DNA of 47,833 nt from DSOI01 sp041394885. Lineage in GTDB: Bacteria > Acidobacteriota > Terriglobia > Bryobacterales > Bryobacteraceae. This document shows, piece after piece, positions 7,419 to 16,300 of this stretch. Under the pieces are notes generated by a model that saw nothing but the letters and a program-made list of their open reading frames with translations, ran no database searches and was not told where the DNA came from. The stretch spans positions 1 to 47,833 of the forward strand of contig JAWKHI010000051.1 in NCBI GenBank assembly GCA_041394885.1, read 5' to 3'. Position 1 is the stretch's first letter. Each line of letters starts with the position of its first letter. Position numbers and translations under genes: made by a program.

Positions 7419-8207
7419 ATGCGAGCAAGCCGCGTCCGTGAAAAACTGGCCGCCGGAAAGCCGGTTCTGGTCACCAAGATGAACACGCTGGACCCGATGA
7501 TTGCCGACATTGTCGGCCTCATCGGCTTCGACTGCCTGTGGTTGTGCAACGAACACACCGGCATCGACTGGGATCGCATGGGCCATCTGATCCGCACGGC
7601 CGCCATGAACGGCATGGATACGCTTATCCGGGTCTCCAAAGGAAGTTATTCCGATTACATCCGCCCACTCGAGCTTTCCGCCACCGGCATTATGGTGCCT
7701 CATTGCATGAGCGGAGCCGAAGCTCGGGAAATCGGCCAGGCGACGCGTTTCCAGCCTATCGGGAGGCGCGCGCTGGACGGTGGCAATTGCGACGGTCTCT
7801 ATTGCCTCGTGCCGGTTCACGATTATCTCCGCCTCGCCAATCAAAACACGTTCGTCGTCGTGCAGATCGAAGATCCCGAAGCGCTCAAACATATTGAAGA
7901 CATCGTGGCAGCCCCAGGCGTCGACGTCGTCTTCATCGGCCCCGGCGATCTCTCCCATGGCCTCGGCGATCCGGGAAACATCACCCATCCACGAATCCAG
8001 GACGCCATCGTCGAAGTCGCGCGTGCCTGCCGGCGGCACAACAAGCATTGGGGATTGCCCGTGACATCGGAAACCGCGCCCCGCTACCTCGATCTCGGCG
8101 CTCGCTTCCTCAGCGCCGGCGCCGACGTGCTCGGTCTCGGCGCATATTTCCGGGATGTTCGCGACCGCTTCGCGAAGATCGGTTTCGAGTTCGAGGCCAA
8201 GGTCTGA
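7419..8207 (+). CDS. HpcH/HpaI-type aldolase
   Basis: A 262-residue class II pyruvate-dependent aldolase of the 2-keto-3-deoxy-sugar-acid/HpaI group. It shows the N-terminal TKMNTLDP strand, the catalytic histidine region LCNEHTGID, VQIEDPEAL and IGPGDLS, where the Glu and Asp ligate the divalent metal, and a C-terminal ARFLSAGADVLGLG strand. The usual phosphate/carboxylate-binding arginine appears in LIRVSKGSY. Length is normal for the family. It is followed by an alcohol dehydrogenase whose start overlaps its stop by one base. Cleavage of a keto-deoxy acid to pyruvate plus an aldehyde, with the aldehyde then reduced by the next enzyme, is a reasonable inference. Confidence 0.93.
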   Translation: MRASRVREKLAAGKPVLVTKMNTLDPMIADIVGLIGFDCLWLCNEHTGIDWDRMGHLIRTAAMNGMDTLIRVSKGSYSDYIRPLELSATGIMVPHCMSGAEAREIGQATRFQPIGRRALDGGNCDGLYCLVPVHDYLRLANQNTFVVVQIEDPEALKHIEDIVAAPGVDVVFIGPGDLSHGLGDPGNITHPRIQDAIVEVARACRRHNKHWGLPVTSETAPRYLDLGARFLSAGADVLGLGAYFRDVRDRFAKIGFEFEAKV

Positions 8208-9298
8208 TGCCCGCGCCCTTCCGCTGGTTCGCCCGCACCAGCGTCGAATCGGGTCCCGGCATCCTGAGCGAACTCGGCGCAAGGGCCCGGGAAAGGGGCT
8301 TCGCCAATACGCTGCTCGTGGCCGACCGCGGCATGATCGCAGCCGGATTCGTCGATCGCGCCCAGGCTTCACTCGAGGCATCCGGCGCCACCATCCGGGC
8401 ATTTCACGATTTCGGCGAGAACCCGGATTCGGCCATGGCCGCGGCCGGCGCGAGCCACGCCGCTGGCGCCGATTCGATCGTCGCGCTCGGCGGCGGCAGT
8501 TCGCTCGATTGCGCCAAAGCGATCAACTTCATCGCCACCAACGGCGGCCGCATGCAGGACTATTGGGGTTACGGGAAAGCGTCGCGGCCGATGCTGCCCA
8601 TGATCGGCGTTCCCACCACCACCGGAACAGGTAGCGAAGCGCAGAGCTATGCGCTGATCTCCGATGCGGAAACCCACGTCAAAATGGCGTGCGGCGCGCC
8701 TGGCGCCGCCTTCGGGCTCGTCCTGCTCGACCCTGAACTCGTGATGACGCAGCCACCTGCCGTGCTCGCCGCAGCGGGCTATGACGCCATCTCGCACGCC
8801 GTCGAAACGTTCGTGACGTCCAAACGCAACGCCATCTCCGGCTGTTTCGCCCGGGAGGCTTGGCGTCTCCTCGACGGCGCCTATGAACCCATGCTCGCCG
8901 GGAAGGGCGGCATCGATCACGCAGCCGCCATGCAAACCGGCGCGTATTTGGCCGGCGCGGCCATCGAATGCTCGATGCTAGGCGCCGCCCACGCCTGCGC
9001 CAACCCGCTCACCGCACACTATGGGACCATTCACGGCGTGGCCATTGCTCTCATGCTCGCTCACGTTGTCCGGTGGAACGGGGAACCGCGGTATGCCGAA
9101 CTCCATCCCGATCTCCCCGCGCGTCTCGACGATCTCGCCGCCGCCGGCGCATTGCCGCGGCGATTGCGCGACATCGGCGTTTCCGAAGACCGCATAACCA
9201 TTCTCGCCGCCGACGCGTCCAAACAATGGACCGGCACGTTCAACCCCCGCCCGTTTGACCAGGCGGGGGCGTTGGAGTTGTATCGATGCGCTTTCTGA
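8207..9298 (+). CDS. Iron-containing alcohol dehydrogenase
   Basis: A 363-residue group III alcohol dehydrogenase. NAD-binding GGGSSLDCAKA and TTTGTGSEA are present. The iron ligands fit D and H in YDAISHAVE, the first H in GAAHACAN, and the H in TIHGVA, with the family spacing of fourteen residues between the last two. The second histidine of the usual HxxAH stretch is Asn here (HACAN), a change from lactaldehyde reductase-like members that may alter substrate or redox direction. The ATG start overlaps the aldolase stop (TGATG). Likely role: reduction or oxidation of a short aldehyde/alcohol made by the aldolase. Its 3' end overlaps the next gene by 13 bases. Confidence 0.92.
   Translation: MPAPFRWFARTSVESGPGILSELGARARERGFANTLLVADRGMIAAGFVDRAQASLEASGATIRAFHDFGENPDSAMAAAGASHAAGADSIVALGGGSSLDCAKAINFIATNGGRMQDYWGYGKASRPMLPMIGVPTTTGTGSEAQSYALISDAETHVKMACGAPGAAFGLVLLDPELVMTQPPAVLAAAGYDAISHAVETFVTSKRNAISGCFAREAWRLLDGAYEPMLAGKGGIDHAAAMQTGAYLAGAAIECSMLGAAHACANPLTAHYGTIHGVAIALMLAHVVRWNGEPRYAELHPDLPARLDDLAAAGALPRRLRDIGVSEDRITILAADASKQWTGTFNPRPFDQAGALELYRCAF
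9241..9274 (+). promoter_or_regulatory. Strong GC hairpin just upstream of the PQQ-propeller start
   Basis: CAACCCCCGCC is mirrored by GGCGGGGGCGTTG with one bulged base and a loop of about ten bases. It lies in the last codons of the alcohol dehydrogenase and ends beside the GGAG that precedes the ATG at 9286. It could tune coupling between the two genes or be a consequence of codon choice; there is no T-tract. Confidence 0.35.
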
Positions 9299-10368
9299 TT
9301 CCTCTCATCCTCACCACTGCTCTCGCAGCGCAAGACTGGCCGCAATTCCGCGGCAATCCGCGCCTCACCGGCGTCACCGCCGCAGCCGTCCCCAAGACGC
9401 TCAAAGTCGCCTGGACCTGGGACGCCGGCGACTCCATCGAATCCTCCGCCGCAATCGCCGGCGGTGTGGTCTACGTCGCATCGCAAGCCGGCGAACTTGC
9501 TGCCCTCGACCTCGCCAGCGGCAAACTGAAATGGAAATACAAGACCGGCGCTCCGGTTGGCGAGTCTTCGCCTGCGGTGGGGGCGGGAGTCGTCGTGGTC
9601 GGGGACCTCGAGGGCGGCGTCCATGGCGTCAATGCGGCCAACGGACAAGGCGTCTGGAAGCATAAGACGTTCTCGGAGGTGAAGTCCTCCCCGACGATCG
9701 TCAATGATCGCGTGCTGATCGGATCGTACGATCAGAGTCTGTATGCGCTCGATCTCAAGACGGGCAAGGAGCTCTGGTCGTTCGCCACGCAGGGCCCGGT
9801 TCATTGCACACCCGGCGTCGCCAACGGCGTCACCTACGTCTCCGGCTGCGATGAGAAGTTCCGGGCGATCAGCGTCGCCACCGGCGACGAAGCCTACCTC
9901 GTCGACTCGGGCTCCTACATCGGCGCGTCGCCCGCGCTCGCCGGTGACTCGGCTTACTTCGGGACTTACGACAACCAGGTGCTCGCCGTCGACATGAAAG
10001 CGCGGAAGGTCAAGTGGAGCTACGAAAATCCGCAGCGCAAGTTTCCCTTCTATTCCTCGGCGGCGGTGATCGGCAACCGGGTACTGCTCGGCGGCCGCGA
10101 CAAGCTGATGTACTGCCTGAACGCAGCCACCGGCAAGCCCTTCTGGACGTTCGCCACGCGTTCCCGCATCGAGTCCTCACCGGCGGTGGCCGACGGGCGG
10201 GTCTTCTTCGGGTCCAACGACGGGCGCTTTTACGTGCTCGAACTCGAGACGGGCAAGAAGCTTTGGGAGTTCGAAGCCGGCGCGCCGCTGTCGGCATCGC
10301 CCGCGATCGCCGGAGGCCGGATCGTCATCGGATCTCAGGACGGGCGCTTGTACTGCTTTGGTGAGTGA
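9286..10368 (+). CDS. Secreted PQQ-like beta-propeller protein
   Basis: A 360-residue outer-membrane or periplasmic propeller. The signal peptide runs from MRFLIPLILTTALAA to the DWPQFRGNPRLTG strand, a typical opening for this group in Acidobacteriota and Planctomycetota. About seven repeats of the form ALDLxTGKxxWxxxT follow, for example DLASGKLKWKYKT, DLKTGKELWSFAT and ELETGKKLWEFEA. The redox-active PQQ ligands of true quinoproteins were not found, so it is probably a binding or assembly propeller, similar in fold to BamB, rather than a dehydrogenase. It overlaps the end of the alcohol dehydrogenase gene and may be co-translated with it. Partner and ligand are unknown. Confidence 0.9.
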   Translation: MRFLIPLILTTALAAQDWPQFRGNPRLTGVTAAAVPKTLKVAWTWDAGDSIESSAAIAGGVVYVASQAGELAALDLASGKLKWKYKTGAPVGESSPAVGAGVVVVGDLEGGVHGVNAANGQGVWKHKTFSEVKSSPTIVNDRVLIGSYDQSLYALDLKTGKELWSFATQGPVHCTPGVANGVTYVSGCDEKFRAISVATGDEAYLVDSGSYIGASPALAGDSAYFGTYDNQVLAVDMKARKVKWSYENPQRKFPFYSSAAVIGNRVLLGGRDKLMYCLNAATGKPFWTFATRSRIESSPAVADGRVFFGSNDGRFYVLELETGKKLWEFEAGAPLSASPAIAGGRIVIGSQDGRLYCFGE

Positions 10369-10426
10369 CCGGGGATGCCACGACGGGGGATGATACGATA
10401 CTGAGTCGGAACAGGAGGTTTGGACC

Positions 10427-11734
10427 ATGAGTGAATCCACACGGCGCGAAGTGCTCCGCACGGCGGTTGCGGCAGCGGCGGCTTCGCAGGCCCGGGTGTT
10501 CGGAGCCAACGAAAAGGTCAATGTCGCCATCGTCGGTCTCGGCGGACGGGGCACCAATCATCTCCAGGAGTACGTCAAGAACGCCGGCTTCCATGTCGCC
10601 GCCATCGTCGACGTCAATCAGGCCGCGCAGGAGCGGGCGGTTGCCTTTGTCCAGCGCGAACAAAACTACGCCCCCAAGGCCTACCGCGACATGCGCGAAG
10701 CGTTCGCCGACAAGAGCATCGACGCGGTGTCGATTGCCACGCCCAACCATTGGCACGTGCTGGCGGCTCTTTGGGCGGTGCAGGCCGGCAAGGATGTATA
10801 CGTCGAAAAGCCGGTGAGCCACAACATTTTCGAAGGCCGGCAGCTCACCGCGGCGGCGCGCAAATACAGTCGCATCGTGCAGGTGGGCCAGCAATCGCGA
10901 TCCCTACCCCACAAACAGAAGGCGATTCAGCTGCTTCGAAACGGCGCGATCGGCAAGGTGTATCTCGCCAAGGGCATGTGCTACAAACGCCGCAAGTCGA
11001 TCGGCCACAAGCCCGATACGGCCACGCCCGCCGGCGTCGATTGGGATCTCTTTCTCGGCCCCGCGCCGCTGCGCCCCTTCAACGAACTCCGTTTCAAGTA
11101 CAACTGGCACTGGTTCTGGGACACCGGCAACGGCGACATCGGCAACCAGGGCGTTCATGAAATGGACGTCGCGTTGTGGGGGCTCGGCAAGACTTCGTTC
11201 CCCAAGAGCGTGATGTCCTCCGGCGGAAAGCTGCTCTACCACGACGATCAGGAAACGCCCAACACCCAGATCGCCGAGTACGATTTCGGCGACGGCACCC
11301 ACATGCAGTTCGAGGTGCGCGGACTCATCACCCCGGCCGACGGAGGGCTGGACCGCCGCGGCCCCAACTGCATCGGCGACACTTTCTTCGGCGAGGACGG
11401 CGTGCTCTCCATGGACGGCAGCGGCTTCCGCCTGTTCAAGGGCGAGGACCTGAAGCTGGAGCTCGAAGAGAAGGCCGCGCGGGGCGTGGACACCAACGCT
11501 CATATCCAAAACTTTCTGAGCGCGGTGAAAAGCCGGAAGCACACCGACCTGAACTGCGACGTCGCCGTCGGCGCCCTCTCCGCCGCCTGCTGCCACCTCG
11601 CCAACATCTCGTACCGGCTGGGTCGGAAACTCGCCATCGATCCGGAGGCCCAGCGTTTCGTCAACGACGACGAAGCTAACCGGATGCTGACGCGCAACTA
11701 TCGCGCACCGTACATCGTCCCAGAAAGGGTGTAG
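10427..11734 (+). CDS. Gfo/Idh/MocA oxidoreductase with Tat leader
   Basis: A 435-residue NAD(P)-dependent sugar oxidoreductase. An AGGAGG box lies nine bases before the ATG. The N-terminus has a twin-arginine stretch (STRREVLRTAVAA) and an alanine-rich segment, then the Rossmann fold starts with VAIVGLGGRG (33-42). The nicotinamide-binding EKP motif is at 127-129 within YVEKPVSHN. The C-terminal half is the usual open beta-sheet with QVGQQSR and GNQGVHEMDV. Export of members of this family by the Tat route, with pre-bound cofactor, is known in Acidobacteriota and Planctomycetota. It is likely to act on sugars in the periplasm; the substrate is unknown. Confidence 0.93.
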   Translation: MSESTRREVLRTAVAAAAASQARVFGANEKVNVAIVGLGGRGTNHLQEYVKNAGFHVAAIVDVNQAAQERAVAFVQREQNYAPKAYRDMREAFADKSIDAVSIATPNHWHVLAALWAVQAGKDVYVEKPVSHNIFEGRQLTAAARKYSRIVQVGQQSRSLPHKQKAIQLLRNGAIGKVYLAKGMCYKRRKSIGHKPDTATPAGVDWDLFLGPAPLRPFNELRFKYNWHWFWDTGNGDIGNQGVHEMDVALWGLGKTSFPKSVMSSGGKLLYHDDQETPNTQIAEYDFGDGTHMQFEVRGLITPADGGLDRRGPNCIGDTFFGEDGVLSMDGSGFRLFKGEDLKLELEEKAARGVDTNAHIQNFLSAVKSRKHTDLNCDVAVGALSAACCHLANISYRLGRKLAIDPEAQRFVNDDEANRMLTRNYRAPYIVPERV

Positions 11735-11745
11735 TGTTATTCGCG

Positions 11746-11785
11746 GAAAGGTCCTCACGCGTTACACTCTTTTTGAGGACCTTTC
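11746..11785 (+). promoter_or_regulatory. Perfect 12-bp hairpin covering the ribosome-binding site
   Basis: GAAAGGTCCTCA (11746-11757) and TGAGGACCTTTC (11774-11785) are exact reverse complements around a 16-base loop. The right arm contains GAGGA, the only good Shine-Dalgarno for the next gene, and abuts its ATG at 11786. In RNA this stem would hide the ribosome-binding site, which suggests translational control; alternatively it may also act as a weak terminator of the upstream oxidoreductase gene. There is a TTTT in the loop but no T-tract after the stem. Confidence 0.75.
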
Positions 11786-13336
11786 ATGCGAACACTCCTA
11801 CTTTCCGTCTCCGTTCTTGCTGTCTCGCTGAGTGCGCAGCAATTGGACATCCTCAACGCGCGCTATGGCCAGGGCAACACCTGGAGCGACGTGACCCAGC
11901 GCGTACGGTCTCTCGTTCAAAACAATGCCCTGTCGATCCAGGTCGGTTCCGGGGCCCTCGCCACCGACCCGCTGCCCGGCATTCAGAAAACCCTTGAAGT
12001 GCGCTTCCGCCACCAGGGTCAAGAGAGCAATATTGCGGTTCGCGATGGCGAAACATTGACGCTGCCGCTGTCCACCGGTTTCTCGATCGGCAGCCTGTTT
12101 GGCGGCTCCTCCCCGGCCACATCGACGCCGGTGAGCAACGCCCCCGCCGTGACGACTCCGGCCGTAACCACCTCCTCGTCGCTGCGCATCGTCTCGGCGC
12201 AGTGGGGCTGGCGTGACCGGATCGCCGATGTCCGTGACAGAGTGCAATCGATGGTGCAGAATGACCGGGCGTCGTTCAAGGTGACCAATCAGGCGCTCGG
12301 CGGCGACCCGGCGGTGGGCAAGGACAAGACGCTCGTGGTGGTCTACGAAATGAACGGCCGAACCTACCAGAGCGAGGTCAAGGAAGAAAAGACCATGAAT
12401 CTGCCCGATGGCAGCGCGCGGCTGCTGGCGGCCGCCCCGGCCACGCCCGCGCCAGTGGCAGCGGCGCCGGCGTCACAGGCTCCGGGAGCATCGAGCCTCC
12501 GGATTTTATCCGCCGTGTACGGCGTGGGCAATCAGTGGATCGACGTGACGTCGATCGTCCAGTCTCGCGTGTCGGGCGGCACAGCGGAAATCCCCGTCAC
12601 CGTCGCGGTGCTGGGCCGCGATCCCGCGCCCGGCGTCGGCACGCAACTGCGGGTGCGTTACTCGGTGGACGGGCGCGAAGCCGAAGCGGCCGCGGGCGAT
12701 CTGGAAACACTGCGCATACCCGCCGTGCCCACGGGCCCGATCCGGGTTCTGTCGGCCGTCTACGGCGCGAACAACTCCTGGCGTGACGTCACGTCGATCG
12801 TGCAGGGGCGCGTTCGAGACAACCAGTTGGTGGTGCCGGTGAACCTCGATATATTGGGGCAGGATCCAGCGCCCGGCGTCGGGAAGCGGCTGCGTGTCCG
12901 ATATTCGCAGGACGGCCGGGAGACCGAAGTGAGCGCGGCGGACTTCGAAACGATCCGTGTTCCGGCCAATGCGCCAGACCCGCCGGCTGCCGATTCCTCG
13001 GCTGGAAGCGTGCCGACGCCGTATACGGACCGGCCCACGTCGGCGGCTTCGGCGGCGTGGCTGGACCGCGGTCCGCAATTGGCGCCCATCGGCCGCCCGG
13101 GCGGTCTGCGTATCTTTTACGCGCGCTATGGGACGGACACCCGCGTGGCCGATGTTCGCGAGAAGATGCGGGAGTTCATGCGCGGTGACCGGCTGTATGT
13201 TCGCGTGGACCCTGGCACGCTGGATGCTAACCCTTCGCCGGACGAACGCAAGCGCCTGGTGGTGATCTACGAATGGCGTGGGCGGACGTTCGAGCGCATG
13301 GGATGGGACGGCGAGAACCTGTCGCTGCCCGAATAA
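11786..13336 (+). CDS. Secreted protein with five DUF3395-like domains
   Basis: A 516-residue protein with a signal peptide (to about residue 18) followed by five copies of a domain of about 75 residues: 20-94, 133-206, 238-312, 319-393 and 441-515. Each copy begins with an I-L-x-A-x-Y-G strand, continues with W-x-DVT and a pattern of Val, and includes DPAPGVGKxLxVRY, then GRExEV and a closing E-x-LxIP. This matches the DUF3395 domain known from the C-terminus of eukaryotic DnaJC11-type proteins and from bacterial secreted proteins. Linkers are rich in Ala, Pro, Ser and Thr. Copies 3 and 4 are the most alike, pointing to recent duplication. Function is unknown; a surface or matrix binding role is a guess. 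Confidence 0.85.
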   Translation: MRTLLLSVSVLAVSLSAQQLDILNARYGQGNTWSDVTQRVRSLVQNNALSIQVGSGALATDPLPGIQKTLEVRFRHQGQESNIAVRDGETLTLPLSTGFSIGSLFGGSSPATSTPVSNAPAVTTPAVTTSSSLRIVSAQWGWRDRIADVRDRVQSMVQNDRASFKVTNQALGGDPAVGKDKTLVVVYEMNGRTYQSEVKEEKTMNLPDGSARLLAAAPATPAPVAAAPASQAPGASSLRILSAVYGVGNQWIDVTSIVQSRVSGGTAEIPVTVAVLGRDPAPGVGTQLRVRYSVDGREAEAAAGDLETLRIPAVPTGPIRVLSAVYGANNSWRDVTSIVQGRVRDNQLVVPVNLDILGQDPAPGVGKRLRVRYSQDGRETEVSAADFETIRVPANAPDPPAADSSAGSVPTPYTDRPTSAASAAWLDRGPQLAPIGRPGGLRIFYARYGTDTRVADVREKMREFMRGDRLYVRVDPGTLDANPSPDERKRLVVIYEWRGRTFERMGWDGENLSLPE

Positions 13337-13376
13337 GCGAAGCCAAATCACCGCGGGTCTGCGATAGACTTCATAC

Positions 13377-16300
13377 ATGAAGCCAGGGGTCAGTCTCCGC
13401 GGGGTAGTTGTGCTTGCTTTCTTGGGAACGGCGTTGGGACAGACGCCGTCGGGCACCGTCGTCGGACGGGTGACCGATCCGTCCGGGGCGGTCGTGCCCG
13501 GGGTTGCGGTCCAAATCACCCACATCGATACGAACGTTGGCCAGAAAAGCTTTTCGAACGAGGCCGGTGAATTTACTCTTCCGTACCTTCAACCAGGGCG
13601 CTACCGCATCGAAGCGGCTTCGGATGGCTTCCGCACCTATCGCCGCGAAGAGTTCACGCTGGCGGTGGAGCAGGTGCTTCGCATCGATATTCCGCTCGAA
13701 GTAGGCGCAACCACCGAGACCGTTACGGTGACCGAGGAACTGCCGGCGCTCAACACGGAAAGCGGGTCGCGAGGCGAAGTGGCTACGTCGAAAGAGATCA
13801 CGGACCTCCCGCTCGACGGGCGTAACTTCGCGGACCTGGCCTATCTCACCGGCGGCGTAATCCCCAAAGGCGACGGCGGTGACGGGAGTTTCGCGGTGAA
13901 CGGCGGCCGTGCCGACAACTTCGGATTCTACGTCGACGGCGTGAACAATACGCAGCGGCGCAACACCGGCGCGGTGATCAATCCGCCGATCGAGGGCATT
14001 CAGGAATTCAAGGTGATCACGTCGGGCTTCAACGCCGAGTACGGGCGGTACGCCGGAGGAATGATGAACGTGGTGACCAAGAGCGGGTCGAACCGCTTCC
14101 ACGGGTCGCTCTACGAGTTCATGCGTAACGACGCCTTCGACGCCACCAGTTACTTCGACCTGACGAAATCGAAGCTGCGCCGCAACCAGTTCGGCGCCAC
14201 GCTGAGCGGACGGGTGGTTCTGCCAAAGCTCTACGACGGACGCGACCGGACGTTTTTCATGTTCACCTGGGAATCGCTACGTGTGACCGATGGCAAGACG
14301 CAGCGGGGCGTGGTGCCTGAGCCGGAAATGATGCGTGGGGATTTCTCCAAAGCCACCGACGCGGCCGGGCGTCCCCTGGCGTTGCGCGACGTGCTCGCCA
14401 ACAACGCGGCATTCCCGGGCAACCAGATTCCGGTGAGCCGGCTGGACCCGGTATCGCTCGCGATGGCCGCCTACTTCCCGGCGCCGAACATTCCGGGGTC
14501 GGTGAACAACTTCATCGCGCAGGGTAACGCGACGACGTCGAACAACAATTTCGGGATCAAGGGCGACCATCGGATCGGGTCCCGGGATCGATTGACGATG
14601 AGCGTTTTCTGGCGTCCGAACGCGGTGTGGGATCCGGTGGCCAACAGCCGCTCGCCGCTGCCGGTGTTCGGGGCGCGCAACAACACACTGGACGTCCTCT
14701 CCTACGTGGGCTACGTGCGTCCGATCGGGCAGACGTGGTTCCTGGACTTGAAAGCGTCGTTCTCGCGCAAGACGAATAACCAGCGTTGGCCGTATAGCGC
14801 CGAGCGGGATTGGGCGGGCGAGATCGGATTCCCAGGCAGCACACAGAATCCGGTGGCGCGTGGACTGCCGCAATTCCAGGCCACGGGCTATATCATTCTG
14901 GGGCCGGCGTACGATTTGCCGAAGGTATGGTCGTTCAACAACTACCAATACACGGGCGCGGCGACGAAAATACACGGCACGCATACGATCAAGTTCGGCG
15001 GCGACTTTCTCCGGATGCAGTATTTCTCGAGGAACTACGGCGACACGCGCGGGCGGCTGACCTTCAACGGGCGATTCACGCGGCACACCCTGGCCGATAT
15101 GATGCTCGGGTGGCCTTCGAGTTCGCGGCGGCAATTGGACGCGGCGGGGCCGTATCACCTGGTTTCGAACTACTCGGCGTATGCACAAGACGATTGGAAG
15201 ATCACGCCGTCGTTGACGCTGAATCTCGGGGTCCGCTATGAGCTGATGAAACAGCCGCGCGAGAAATTCGGCGCATGGGCGATGTTCATGCCCGAGTTGG
15301 GCAAGGTGGTGATCTCCGGACGCGGCAATTTGTCGCAGGAAGAGTTCGACAAACGAATCTCGATCGTGGGATCGCAGAATATCGCGATGGCGTCCGACGT
15401 GGGGCTTCCCCCGGCGATCACCAAGACGGACTACACGAATTTCGGACCGAGGCTCGGATTTGCGTGGCGCATGTTCGGCAACACGCGCACGGTGCTGCGG
15501 GGCGGATACGGAATCTTTTACGGCAGCAGTTCGCTGTACCGGATGGACGAGTACGCCGACACGTATCCGTTTTCGATCAACGAGACGTTTTCGGTGAGCG
15601 GGTCCAACCCGACGCTGGTGACGGCGTCGAATCCGTTCCCCTCGAACCGGATGAACGCGCCTGGCGGAGTCACCAGTTCGACGGGGCAGCAAACGGTGTC
15701 GCCGCAGTCGCAATACTTGCAGTCCTGGAGCCTGACGCTCGAGCGAGAATTCGCCCGGAACACGGTGATCGAAGTGGCGTATGCGGGATCGAAGGGCACG
15801 CATCTGCAGCGGCGATACGACATCAACCAGCCCGGCCGCGAGGTGGAAAACCGGACGCTGCGGCCGTACCCGGCCTTCAATTCGATCCAGATCATCTCCG
15901 ACGGCTCGAACTCGATCTACAACTCGGGCGCGGTGACGCTGCGGCGGCGCTTCAACCGGCAGTTGACGATTCGCGCGTCGTACACCTTCGCCAAGTCGAT
16001 CGATGAGAGCTCGAACACCGGCGGAACGATCCAATACAACTTCTCGTCGGCACAGGACTCGCGCAATCTCAAAGGCGAGCGGGGCCGCTCCGATTTCGAT
16101 ATCGGGCATGCGTTCGCCGGGTTGGTGACCTGGGAGATGAAGTTCTCCCGTCACGTGTTGTTGAGGAACTGGCAGATTTCGGCGACGAGCACGATCTATA
16201 CGGGTCCGCCTTACACGCCGCGGCTGGGCACGTTCGACTACACCAACGGCGGGGCGAGCCGGCCGGACCGGATCGGGAAAGGCACCGTCGCCCGACCGAC

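Noticed and set aside
6984..8402. A 472-codon open frame on the minus strand
   Set aside because: Antisense to the dehydrogenase and aldolase genes, both with conserved catalytic motifs.
9286..10368. PQQ-dependent alcohol dehydrogenase
   Set aside because: Only the propeller repeats are present; the PQQ and calcium ligands and cytochrome domain of quinoproteins are not seen.
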